Below the pieces are notes generated by a model that had not been told where the DNA came from, made no database searches, and saw only the letters and a list, made by a program, of their open reading frames with translations. A stretch of DNA of 12,485 bases from Collinsella sp. (GTDB taxonomy: Bacteria; Actinomycetota; Coriobacteriia; Coriobacteriales; Coriobacteriaceae), in NCBI GenBank assembly GCA_019419405.1, contig DYAA01000016.1, forward strand, positions 1 through 12,485, read 5' to 3'. The position numbers and the translations under genes were made by a program. Position 1 is the stretch's first letter; each line of letters opens with the position of its first letter. This document shows, one piece after another, positions 1 to 5,986 of the stretch.

Positions 1-261
1 GCTATGAACCATCCCATGCAGGGTACCGCGGCGGACATCATCAAGATTGCCATGGCCCGCGTAAGCCGCCGCCTGGAAGAAGAGGGCTTTGCCGCCCACA
101 TGATCTTGCAGGTGCACGACGAACTGGACTTTGAGTGCCCAGTGGATGAGGTCGAGGCGCTCACCGCGATGGTCCGCGACGTCATGGAGCACGTAGTAGA
201 CCTCCGCGTACCGTTAATCGCCGAAGCCAGTACCGGCATAACCTGGGCCGACGCCAAATAG
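1..261 (+). CDS. polA: DNA polymerase I, C-terminal fragment
   Basis: This is the last 86 codons of a family A DNA polymerase; the gene enters from the left edge in frame 1. The visible part begins AMNHPMQGTAADIIK, the conserved helix of the fingers/palm. It then carries QVHDELDFE, polymerase motif C, whose His-Asp-Glu holds a catalytic carboxylate for metal binding. The protein ends TWADAK, and a C-terminus shortly after motif C is normal for PolA, so the gene is complete at this end. In the cell it fills gaps in replication and repair. The 5'-nuclease and any 3'-5' exonuclease domains lie outside the window. The ATG at position 4 is internal, not a start. Confidence 0.95.
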   Translation, partial: AMNHPMQGTAADIIKIAMARVSRRLEEEGFAAHMILQVHDELDFECPVDEVEALTAMVRDVMEHVVDLRVPLIAEASTGITWADAK

Positions 262-318
262 GAAAGCGCTCCGTAAGGCAAGCTCGCCCAAGACGCAAGC
301 CCCCACATACTTAAGATT

Positions 319-349
319 TGGGACAAACACTACTGATTAATTTGTCCCA
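319..349. repeat. Perfect 9-bp palindrome, 13-nt spacer
   Basis: The arm tgggacaaa (319-327) is matched by tttgtccca (341-349), with a 13-base AT-rich spacer. There is no T-tract on either side, so it does not look like a classic terminator. It could be a protein-binding palindrome, a dispersed repeat or an mRNA 3' hairpin behind polA. The arms are seen; the function is unknown. Confidence 0.6.
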
Positions 350-361
350 CAGTAACCAAAA

Positions 362-398
362 CAGAGGGGAGCCCCTTCCAACAAGGAGCTCCCCTCTG
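362..398. terminator. Bidirectional terminator-like hairpin after polA
   Basis: An 11-bp perfect stem, cagaggggagc (362-372) with gctcccctctg (388-398), is extended inside by cctt/aagg (374-377/383-386) around a 5-base loop. Read on the minus strand it is followed by a T-rich tail (gttttggtt), so it ends minus-strand transcripts better than plus-strand ones. It lies between the convergent polA and the HAD gene and can serve both. Confidence 0.6.
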
Positions 399-433
399 CT
401 CAAATCATTTCAGCTAAGTATCTAGACACTCAA

Positions 434-628
434 GACGCCATCTTGGCGGCAGGAAAGTAAACCTAGGGCCTGGCCGGGCGGCACGGGTTAACTTTTCGTA
501 GATTCCGCACGCAAAGAAAGCCACTTAATGTGGCTTTCGTCTTGCGCAGGACCTGACCGAGCGAAAAGTTATCCCGTGCCGCCCGGCCAGGCCCGATGGG
601 ATGGCTACCGAGCCGCCAAGATGGCGTC
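434..628. repeat. Large interrupted inverted repeat reaching into a gene end
   Basis: Two nested pairs of arms share a centre near 530. The outer pair is a perfect 17 bp (434-450 with 612-628). The inner pair is 33 bp with one mismatch (466-498 with 562-594). The spacers between outer and inner arms differ (15 and 17 bases). The right outer arm is the last coding part of the HAD gene on the minus strand (encoding DAILAA). The left outer arm reads the same DAILAA on the plus strand and reaches a TAA at 458-460, preceded by YLDTQ. The whole therefore resembles an inverted copy of a gene 3' end plus its downstream sequence. The middle holds a hairpin (516-538). Confidence 0.8.
516..538 (-). terminator. 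Terminator hairpin of the HAD gene
   Basis: The 9-bp stem gaaagccac (516-524) with gtggctttc (530-538) has a 5-base loop. On the minus strand it is followed by tttgcg, a short T-tract. It sits about 65 bases past the HAD stop codon, at the centre of the large inverted repeat. A further cgcaa/ttgcg pair (510-514/542-546) encloses it imperfectly. Confidence 0.5.
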
Positions 629-1432
629 GATGAGCGTCAGTACGCCCCCGTCGTTGTTGCTCGGAATGCGCCACTTGGCGTGCGCATTCATATGCTCCTC
701 GGCATTGTCCACGATAAAGCTGTGACCGACGCGCTCAAGCATGGGGATGTCGTTGTAGGTATCGCCCACGGCGGCGGCATCGGCGATATCGATGCCGAGC
801 TGCTCGCACAGGTGCGCGACGCCCGAACCCTTGTCGACGCCCAGGTTCATAAAGTCGATCCACTCGCGGCCGGCATTGGTGACATAGAGCTGATCCGAGA
901 ACGCGGGGTTATAGGTCTCGCGAAACGCTGGCTCGGCATCGTAGGCGGGGAAGAAGATCGAAATCTTGTTGGACTCGATATCAAGGCCCTCAAAGCTATC
1001 GACGTAGTTGATCGTGTTGTAGTACACGCTGATCTCGTCGTGGTACTGATGGTCGCGGGCGAGCACATAGAACTCGTCGTAGCAGCACAAGACGGGAACG
1101 GCACGCGGGTCCTCCGAGGCACGGGCGAGCACCTGCTGATACAGCGCCACATCGATGTTGCTCTTATAGATATAGCTGCCGCGATAGATGACGCAGGCTC
1201 CGTTGTCGGGACAAAAAGCAAGGCGGTTCTTAATGCTCTCGAACATTTCCTCGAGTTTGGGGGCGGGGCGTCCGCTGGCGGGGCAGAATACAATGCCTGC
1301 GTCGGCGAGCTTGTCCAGGCGCTCATCAAGACCCTGCGGCAACACGCGCTTGTCGGTGAGCAGCGTCTTGTCCATGTCGACGGCGAGAATCTTAATGCTT
1401 CCGATATTGGTGTCCGATTCGTAAGTTTGCAT
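605..1432 (-). CDS. Cof-type HAD family phosphatase
   Basis: The 275-residue protein is a haloacid dehalogenase-superfamily hydrolase of the Cof/IIB type. Motif I is DMDKT (nucleophile Asp19, acid/base Asp21), motif II is the Ser of PASGR (about 51-55), the motif III Lys lies in DKGSG (about 200-204), and motif IV is GDTYND (about 223-228). The long stretch between motifs II and III is the C2-type cap expected for this subclass. Family members dephosphorylate sugar phosphates or cofactor phosphates such as pyridoxal phosphate or flavin nucleotides; the substrate cannot be read from sequence. The ATG start has an upstream aaagg about 10 bases away. The gene is divergent from argG and convergent with polA. 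Its last codons lie in the large inverted repeat. Confidence 0.9.
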   Translation of the reverse strand: MQTYESDTNIGSIKILAVDMDKTLLTDKRVLPQGLDERLDKLADAGIVFCPASGRPAPKLEEMFESIKNRLAFCPDNGACVIYRGSYIYKSNIDVALYQQVLARASEDPRAVPVLCCYDEFYVLARDHQYHDEISVYYNTINYVDSFEGLDIESNKISIFFPAYDAEPAFRETYNPAFSDQLYVTNAGREWIDFMNLGVDKGSGVAHLCEQLGIDIADAAAVGDTYNDIPMLERVGHSFIVDNAEEHMNAHAKWRIPSNNDGGVLTLIDAILAAR

Positions 1433-1575
1433 AAAAGCGCGCCTTTCGTTTCGAAATTGTTTCAGACGTTATAACCATCAACCAGTAACTGAGCGTATTG
1501 TCGCAGGAACGGAGCGTATTTGCACCACGCTTCACAAAGTAATGAAAAAACTTTTCAGAAATTTGAATTTGTCGC

Positions 1576-1603
1576 TTGTGCTGCGGGCACTTTAGCGTAA
1601 TAT
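1576..1603 (+). promoter_or_regulatory. Candidate promoter of the argG leader
   Basis: TTGTGC (1576-1581), a 16-base spacer and TAATAT (1598-1603) fit a housekeeping sigma promoter. Transcription would begin near 1610, at the base of an 11-bp stem with one A-A mismatch (1611-1621 with 1657-1667). The leader RNA before argG would then be about 375 nt. The rest of the 1433-1575 gap holds a possible minus-strand -10 for the HAD gene (TATAAC, reverse complement at 1468-1473) and nothing else I recognise. I saw no clear ArgR box. Confidence 0.45.
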
Positions 1604-1706
1604 AGCGACCATCGAAAACGGAGACGGAAATACAACCGCTTACCGAAGAAAAGGTACCGTTTACGATATTAGAATTGCGCCCGGCGATAGGTGAAAGGAG
1701 AGGCAG

Positions 1707-1781
1707 ATGCAGTTCGTAAAGATCATCACCACTGCAGATAATGCCATCCGACGCCAGCGCGCAATTTCCCGACGACGATAA
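1707..1781 (+). CDS. Putative arginine-rich leader peptide of argG
   Basis: This is a 24-codon ORF with a strong ribosome site: aaaggag at 1694-1700, six bases before ATG. It starts MQFVKIITTADNAI and ends R-R-Q-R-A-I-S-R-R-R-stop, so six of its last ten codons are Arg. Four of those six are CGA. I read all 12 Arg codons of argG as CGC or CGT, so CGA is distinctly atypical here. The stop codon is about 205 bases before argG. A hairpin formed by gacgat (1774-1779) and atcgtc (1784-1789) overlaps the last Arg codons and the stop, and terminator-like hairpins follow. This is the layout of a ribosome-mediated attenuator, as known for his, trp and ilv leaders. The ORF and codons are seen; the regulatory role is inference. 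Confidence 0.6.
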   Translation: MQFVKIITTADNAIRRQRAISRRR

Positions 1782-1788
1782 CAATCGT

Positions 1789-1829
1789 CTCTGTTCGTAT
1801 GGGGTGAAATGCCCCAACAGAGTCATTTT
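1789..1829 (+). promoter_or_regulatory. Leader hairpin, possible attenuator element
   Basis: ctctgtt (1789-1795) pairs with aacagag (1816-1822), and gggg (1801-1804) pairs with cccc (1812-1815), leaving a 5-base bulge on the left side. The sequence tcatttt follows, a weak U-rich tail. The left arm starts eight bases after the leader peptide stop, within reach of a ribosome halted on the final Arg codons. It may be a terminator or an antiterminator segment; sequence alone does not decide. Confidence 0.45.
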
Positions 1830-1845
1830 GAGGTCGTTGGGTTTT

Positions 1846-1891
1846 AGCACGATATAAACGCATGTTTCTAGAGCATGCTGTGCTGCTTTTT
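1846..1891 (+). terminator. Terminator-like structure between leader peptide and argG
   Basis: The inner stem gcatgttt/gagcatgc (1860-1867/1871-1878, including G-U pairs) is capped by the loop cta. It is enclosed by agcac/gtgct (1846-1850/1880-1884) with a 9-base bulge on the left, and TTTTT follows at 1887-1891. It lies about 95 bases before argG on the same strand, where an intrinsic terminator makes sense only as an attenuator. A second T-run (1915-1920) lies downstream without a clear stem. Confidence 0.4.
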
Positions 1892-1986
1892 GCTATTTAA
1901 CCTGATATTGCACGGTTTTTTGACCTCGGAATGACTTGCAACTGACCGATGTTCTAACTAGCTACCAAGGGCGAAAGGAAACAGCC

Positions 1987-3213
1987 ATGAGCAAGGAAAA
2001 AGTCGTTCTCGCATATTCCGGTGGTCTTGATACATCCGTATGTGTCAAGTGGCTCCAGGACGAGAAGAATCTCGATGTCGTTTGCGTCTGCGGCAACGTG
2101 GGCCAGGAGGAGACCGGCTTGGATGCCAAGAAGCAGAAGGCGCTTGACCTGGGCGTTCTCGATTGCCAGGTGCTCGACCTGCGCGACGAGTTCTCCGATG
2201 AGTTCCTGACTAAGGCCATCGCCGCAAACTCCATGTACGAGAACAAGTACCCGCTGCTCTCCGCGCTGTCTCGCCCGCTGCTCGCCAAGAAGCTTGTCGA
2301 GGTCGCTCACGAGTTTGGCGCGACCTACGTCGCCCACGGCTGCACCGGCAAGGGTAACGACCAGGTTCGTTTTGAGGCTGCCGTCAAGGCCCTCGACCCC
2401 GAGCTTAAGGTTATCGCCCCGGTTCGCGAGTGGGATCTGAAGTGCCGTCCCGATGAGGTTGCCTATGCTCACGCCCACAACGTGCCGGTTCCCGAGGGCG
2501 CCAACGACAACCCCTATTCCATCGACGACAACCTGTGGGGTCGCGCCATCGAGTGCGGTCACCTGGAGGATCCCTGGAACGAGCCGCTCGACGACGCCTG
2601 GGTTATGACCAAGAACCCCGAGGACACGCCGGACACCCCGACCTACACCGAGATTGAGTTTGAGGCGGGCAAGCCCGTCGCCGTCGATGGCAAGAAGATG
2701 AAACTCTCCGAGATCGTCATCGCCCTCAACAAGATTTCGGGTGACAACGGCTTTGGCCGTCTCGACCTGGTCGAGGATCGTCTGGTGGGCCTCAAGAGTC
2801 GCGAGTGCTACGAGGTTCCTGGCGCCCTGACGCTCATCACCGCCCACAAGGCGCTCGAGGACATCTGCGTCGAGGGCGACCTGCTCAAGACCAAGATTAA
2901 GCTCGAGCAGGATTGGGCCACCGCCGTGTACAACGGCCAGTGGTACAGCCCGCTCAAAAACGCGCTCGATGCCTTTATGGCCGACACCCAGAAGTTCGTG
3001 ACCGGCACCGTCCGTCTGAAGTTCTTTAAGGGCAACTGCCATGTCGTCGGCCGCAAGAGCCCGTTTAGCCTGTATGACTACGGTCTGGCTACCTACGACC
3101 GCGACACTACGTTTGACGAGAAGGCCAGCGCCGGCTTTATCGAGATCGATACGCTGTCGCTCAAGACGTGGGCTAAGGTCCAGGGCCCCAGCTCTGCTGC
3201 CGCCCAGGCCTAG
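1987..3213 (+). CDS. argG: Argininosuccinate synthase
   Basis: The 408-residue protein joins citrulline and aspartate with ATP to give argininosuccinate, AMP and pyrophosphate, the penultimate step of arginine synthesis in the cytosol. The N-terminus carries the ATP-pyrophosphatase loop AYSGGLDTS (residues 9-17). GCTGKGNDQVRFE (about 118-130) is the family signature that contacts aspartate and citrulline, and VVGRKSPFSLYD marks the C-terminal domain. Length matches the usual bacterial form of about 400. I chose ATG 1987 because gaaagg lies just upstream and the protein then starts at the conserved MSKEKVVLAYSGG; an in-frame TTG at 1936 only adds a non-conserved extension. A long leader with an Arg-rich peptide precedes it. 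argH follows after a small ORF. Confidence 0.97.
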   Translation: MSKEKVVLAYSGGLDTSVCVKWLQDEKNLDVVCVCGNVGQEETGLDAKKQKALDLGVLDCQVLDLRDEFSDEFLTKAIAANSMYENKYPLLSALSRPLLAKKLVEVAHEFGATYVAHGCTGKGNDQVRFEAAVKALDPELKVIAPVREWDLKCRPDEVAYAHAHNVPVPEGANDNPYSIDDNLWGRAIECGHLEDPWNEPLDDAWVMTKNPEDTPDTPTYTEIEFEAGKPVAVDGKKMKLSEIVIALNKISGDNGFGRLDLVEDRLVGLKSRECYEVPGALTLITAHKALEDICVEGDLLKTKIKLEQDWATAVYNGQWYSPLKNALDAFMADTQKFVTGTVRLKFFKGNCHVVGRKSPFSLYDYGLATYDRDTTFDEKASAGFIEIDTLSLKTWAKVQGPSSAAAQA

Positions 3214-3255
3214 CGCCTCCTTCCTTTGGTATCCGCGCGGCCCATCCGCGTGATA

Positions 3256-3291
3256 CATAACGGGCGCATGGGGTCCCTACCTTTCGTTATG
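3256..3291. repeat. Weak inverted repeat after argG
   Basis: cataacg (3256-3262) is matched by cgttatg (3285-3291), with gggtccc inside the loop. It begins 43 bases past the argG stop and may form part of its mRNA 3' end, but no T-tract follows. Confidence 0.3.
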
Positions 3292-3366
3292 CTTGCTGAC
3301 ACTTCTTAACATCGGTGGCCCCTACGTTCCGCCCGCATATATGATGCCGCGTCTGCGGCTGAGTCC

Positions 3367-3396
3367 GAGCCCCGCCGGGGTTGTCCGGCGGGGCTC
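3367..3396 (+). terminator. Strong GC hairpin between argG and argH
   Basis: A perfect 12-bp stem, gagccccgccgg (3367-3378) with ccggcggggctc (3385-3396), has a 6-base loop. The 3' flank is ctcctatcaattt rather than a T-run, so it is a weak or Rho-assisted terminator, or an mRNA stabiliser. It divides the argG message from the small ORF and argH. A smaller stem gccgc/gcggc lies just upstream. Confidence 0.5.
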
Positions 3397-3446
3397 CTCC
3401 TATCAATTTGACGGCCCTGCGCCTATATATATGGGGAGTATCCATT

Positions 3447-3617
3447 ATGTTCAATGCTATCGCGCATGCTTTACTTGCCCTCGCGCCCGAGTTCGATGCT
3501 GCAAAGATCGAGGACGTTCCTATGAGCCTAAAGGCCTGGATCGATGGTTCGCAGGGCAACATTCGGAGGGAGACGTTGGGCGCCAAGTGCATGGCGCGTC
3601 ACTTCTTTGCAAATTAG
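3447..3617 (+). CDS. Hypothetical 56-residue protein between argG and argH
   Basis: I do not recognise this family. From ATG 3447, with gggag at 3434-3438 as a ribosome site, the ORF encodes 56 residues beginning MFNAIAHALLALAPEFDAAK. It has a short hydrophobic N-terminus too weak for a membrane helix, an acidic middle (KIEDVP) and a basic end (IRRETLGAKCMARHFFAN). An in-frame upstream ATG at 3381 falls inside the GC hairpin and has no ribosome site. The ORF stops 118 bases before argH and may share its transcript. A real small protein, a translated leader for argH or chance are all possible; comparing related genomes would decide. Confidence 0.4.
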   Translation: MFNAIAHALLALAPEFDAAKIEDVPMSLKAWIDGSQGNIRRETLGAKCMARHFFAN

Positions 3618-3735
3618 CTATATGGCCTCGCACATGGTGGGGAATATACAAAACTAGCGGTTGAGAAATCGCTTTAGCGACAGGGCGCATTGCTTTGGGC
3701 GCTTGTTTTGGGATTTGATGAAAGGGGACGGTTCC

Positions 3736-5166
3736 ATGGCTCTTTGGGGCGGTCGTTTTGAGGCAGGCGTGGCCGAGGTCACGCAGGAGTTTGGCGCGTC
3801 GTTGCCGGTTGACAAACATCTCTATAAGCAGGATATCGCCGGATCTAAGGCACATGCCAAGATGCTGGCGGCCCAGGGCATTATCAGCGCCGAGGACGAG
3901 CAGGCGATTGCCGAGGGCCTGACCGGAATCGAACAGGATATCGATGCCGGCAACTTCACCTTTGATATCAACGACGAGGACATTCATATGTCCATCGAAA
4001 GCGAGCTGACGCGTCGTATCGGCGAGGCTGGCAAACGCTTGCATACTGGGCGTTCGCGCAACGACCAGGTGTCGACCGATACGCGCCTGGGCGTCAAGGC
4101 GCTGGCCAAGGAGCTCATGGAGGCCAATCTTGAGCTGCGCCATGTGCTGGTGGATGCGGCCAAGAAGTACGACAAGGTGATTCTTCCGGGCTACACGCAT
4201 ATGCAGCACGCTCAGCCCGTGCTGCTCTCGCATCATCTGCTGGCGTATTCCTGGATGTTCGCGCGCGACTTTACGCGCCTGAAGGCCGCCTTTGATGCCG
4301 CCGACAACTGCCCGCTGGGTGCTGCCGCGCTTGCCGGTACGAGCTATCCGCTCGATCGCCAGATGACGGCTGCCGAACTTGGCTTTGCGGGCGTGATTCC
4401 CAACTCGCTCGATGCGGTTTCCGACCGTGATTTCCTGCTCGATCTGCATTACGCCGGATCCGTCATGGCGATGCACCTGTCGCGTCTTTCCGAGGAGATC
4501 GTGCTGTGGTCGAGCTCCGAATTTGGCTTTATCACGCTTTCAGACTCCTACTCCACCGGCTCGTCTATCATGCCGCAGAAGAAGAATCCCGACTTTGCCG
4601 AGCTTATCCGCGGTAAGAGCGGTCGCGTGTACGGCAACCTGGTGCAGCTGCTGGTAACCATGAAGGGCCTGCCGCTCGCTTATAACAAGGACTTGCAGGA
4701 GGACAAGGAGGGCGCGCTCGATACCGCTCACACGCTCATGCAGTGCCTGTCCGTTATGGCCGGAATGATTTCGACCTGGACCGTCAACGAGGATGCCATG
4801 GCGCGCGAGTGCGGCGTGGGGCATCTTGCCGCCACCGATGTTGCCGATTACCTGGCTAAGCGTGGTCTGCCGTTCCGTGAGGCACATGCCGTGGTGGGCC
4901 ATCTGGTCCTGATGTGTGAGAAGCACGGCTGCAATCTTGAGGACCTGCCGTTTGAGGTGTTCCAGGAGGCAAGCCCGCTCTTTGAGCGCGATATTACCGA
5001 GGCGCTCGACATCCCGTCGATCGTTGCCGCGCGCACGACCGAGGGCGGCACCGCTCCTGCCGCCGTTGCCGTGCAGTTGGGGCGCGCCGAGACGCAGCTT
5101 GCGGCCGATGAGGGCGTGTTTGGCTCGTTGACCAAGGTCGTCGAGATGGGCCACGGAGCTAATTAG
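3736..5166 (+). CDS. argH: Argininosuccinate lyase
   Basis: The 476-residue protein splits argininosuccinate into arginine and fumarate, the last step of arginine synthesis. It belongs to the fumarase/aspartase superfamily and acts as a cytosolic tetramer. It starts with the family hallmark MALWGGRF, then shows LHTGRSRNDQVSTD, GYTHMQHAQP (about 152-161, with the conserved Thr-His pair) and the superfamily signature GSSIMPQKKNPD (about 275-286), the flexible loop with the catalytic Ser. Length is close to the usual 460-475. ATG 3736 is chosen because aaagggga lies just before it and it gives the conserved N-terminus; ATG 3718 and TTG 3661 are in-frame but unlikely. It has its own terminator. 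Confidence 0.97.
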   Translation: MALWGGRFEAGVAEVTQEFGASLPVDKHLYKQDIAGSKAHAKMLAAQGIISAEDEQAIAEGLTGIEQDIDAGNFTFDINDEDIHMSIESELTRRIGEAGKRLHTGRSRNDQVSTDTRLGVKALAKELMEANLELRHVLVDAAKKYDKVILPGYTHMQHAQPVLLSHHLLAYSWMFARDFTRLKAAFDAADNCPLGAAALAGTSYPLDRQMTAAELGFAGVIPNSLDAVSDRDFLLDLHYAGSVMAMHLSRLSEEIVLWSSSEFGFITLSDSYSTGSSIMPQKKNPDFAELIRGKSGRVYGNLVQLLVTMKGLPLAYNKDLQEDKEGALDTAHTLMQCLSVMAGMISTWTVNEDAMARECGVGHLAATDVADYLAKRGLPFREAHAVVGHLVLMCEKHGCNLEDLPFEVFQEASPLFERDITEALDIPSIVAARTTEGGTAPAAVAVQLGRAETQLAADEGVFGSLTKVVEMGHGAN

Positions 5167-5211
5167 CTTATTGGATGCGTCTGTCTGGTGCGTTCATCAT
5201 ATCTTGCCTTT

Positions 5212-5242
5212 ACGGGTGCCTGCTACGGTGGGCGCCCGTTTT
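5212..5242 (+). terminator. Intrinsic terminator of argH
   Basis: acgggtgcc (5212-5220) pairs with ggcgcccgt (5231-5239) with one G-U pair. The loop is 10 bases, followed directly by TTTTGTTA. Confidence 0.85.
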
Positions 5243-5260
5243 GTTATAGAGAAGGAAGGA

Positions 5261-5286
5261 GCTTGTCGAGAACTTCTGTAGGACCT
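5261..5286 (+). repeat. 26-bp element, copy 1 (upstream of ndk)
   Basis: The pattern gcttgtcg-N4-cttctgtagg-N-cct occurs here and again at 9194-9219 before rpsA, on the same strand; all 21 specified bases match. It begins some 20 bases after the argH terminator and lies about 260 bases before ndk. It might be a promoter or operator element, a common 5'-leader segment or a small dispersed repeat. Confidence 0.65.
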
Positions 5287-5398
5287 TTGGACAGGTTGTG
5301 AAGGGGGTACGTTCGCGGGTGGCAACCGACCGCCCGCTCTGTTCGATGTGGTTGATGAGCGGTCGGATGGTACTCTAATCGGGCTTCGAAACAGAAGT
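5272..5398 (+). other. Foldable stretch with alternative hairpins; possible RNA
   Basis: The ends acttctgt (5272-5279) and acagaagt (5391-5398) are complementary. Inside, gggtac (5305-5310) can pair with gtactc (5370-5375). An 8-bp hairpin gcgggtgg/ccgcccgc (5315-5322/5330-5337) competes with pairing of 5326-5339 to gagcggtcgg (5357-5366), which uses the same bases. Mutually exclusive folds are typical of regulatory RNA, but the pairing is by eye and no known class fits. It lies between the argH terminator and the ndk promoter. Confidence 0.35.
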
Positions 5399-5409
5399 GA
5401 CACATATGG

Positions 5410-5445
5410 AGCGCTTTAATAAATTGCAGCGTTTCAATAAACAGC
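5410..5445 (+). repeat. Two 18-bp imperfect tandem units before the ndk promoter
   Basis: agcgctttaataaattgc (5410-5427) is followed at once by agcgtttcaataaacagc (5428-5445), 14 of 18 identical. They sit just upstream of the candidate ndk -35 and could be activator or repressor sites. They also give a 16-codon ORF (5406-5456, MERFNKLQRFNKQLFV) with a repeated RFNK; its ribosome site is poor, so I do not call it a gene. Confidence 0.45.
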
Positions 5446-5451
5446 TTTTTG

Positions 5452-5480
5452 TTTAACTGCAGCTAAAACTCTGTTACGAT
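5452..5480 (+). promoter_or_regulatory. Candidate ndk promoter
   Basis: TTTAAC (5452-5457), a 17-base spacer and TACGAT (5475-5480) would give a start near 5487 and a leader of about 57 nt before ndk. Confidence 0.5.
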
Positions 5481-5543
5481 GCAGTCCAGGCGGGTGCCGG
5501 AATGGGACTTGGGCACGCGCGAACCTACTTGAAAGGCTACCTT

Positions 5544-5948
5544 ATGGCTATCGAGAAGACCTTCATCATGATTAAGCCCGACGCCGTGCGCGATCGCAAG
5601 ATCGGCGAGATCGTTGCTCGTATTGAGCGTAGCGGCCTTGTCATCGAGCGCATGGAGATGACCACGCTCGAGCGCGCTACCGTCGAGGAGCACTACGCCC
5701 ATCTGGCCGACAAGCCCTTCTTTGGCGGTCTCTGCGACTTTATGACGAGCGGTCCGGTCGTCAAGATGGTCGTTTCCGGCCTCTCCGCTGTCTCCAAGAT
5801 GCGCACCCTTATGGGCGCCACCAACCCGCTTGATGCTGCCCCCGGCACCATTCGCGGCGACTTTGCTGTCGATGTCAACGCCAACGTGATCCACGGCTCC
5901 GACTGCCTGGAGAACGCCGAGATCGAGATCAAGCGCTTTTTTGGCTAA
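5544..5948 (+). CDS. ndk: Nucleoside diphosphate kinase
   Basis: The 134-residue protein moves the gamma phosphate from ATP to nucleoside diphosphates through a phosphohistidine, keeping NTP and dNTP pools balanced. It starts MAIEKTFIMIKPDAV, with the family's KPDAV. It holds the ATNP segment (about 92-95), and NVIHGSD (about 114-120) contains the active His117. Length is standard. ATG 5544 is chosen over the upstream ATG 5502 because gaaagg lies 9 bases before it and the protein then begins at the conserved N-terminus. It is a single-gene unit with its own promoter candidate and terminator. Confidence 0.97.
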   Translation: MAIEKTFIMIKPDAVRDRKIGEIVARIERSGLVIERMEMTTLERATVEEHYAHLADKPFFGGLCDFMTSGPVVKMVVSGLSAVSKMRTLMGATNPLDAAPGTIRGDFAVDVNANVIHGSDCLENAEIEIKRFFG

Positions 5949-5986
5949 ACCAGCTTTGACTCCTTAAAGCTGTTAGCGTGTGGCTT

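Noticed and set aside
1392..1850. 152-codon minus-strand ORF across the argG leader
   Set aside because: It overlaps the HAD gene start in another frame, has no family resemblance, and its length is explained by a chance open frame opposite the structured leader.
1954..3258. 434-codon minus-strand ORF opposite argG
   Set aside because: It is a shadow of argG caused by GC-rich codon bias; argG has complete family motifs on the plus strand.
3214..3366. tRNA gene in the argG-argH gap
   Set aside because: Several short stems are present, but no cloverleaf, T-loop consensus or CCA-ready end could be built.
5311..5366. T-box riboswitch, because of gggtgg-ca-accg
   Set aside because: The motif resembles the T-box core, but the helix needed after the bulge and a matching 3' arm are missing, and ndk is not a T-box target.
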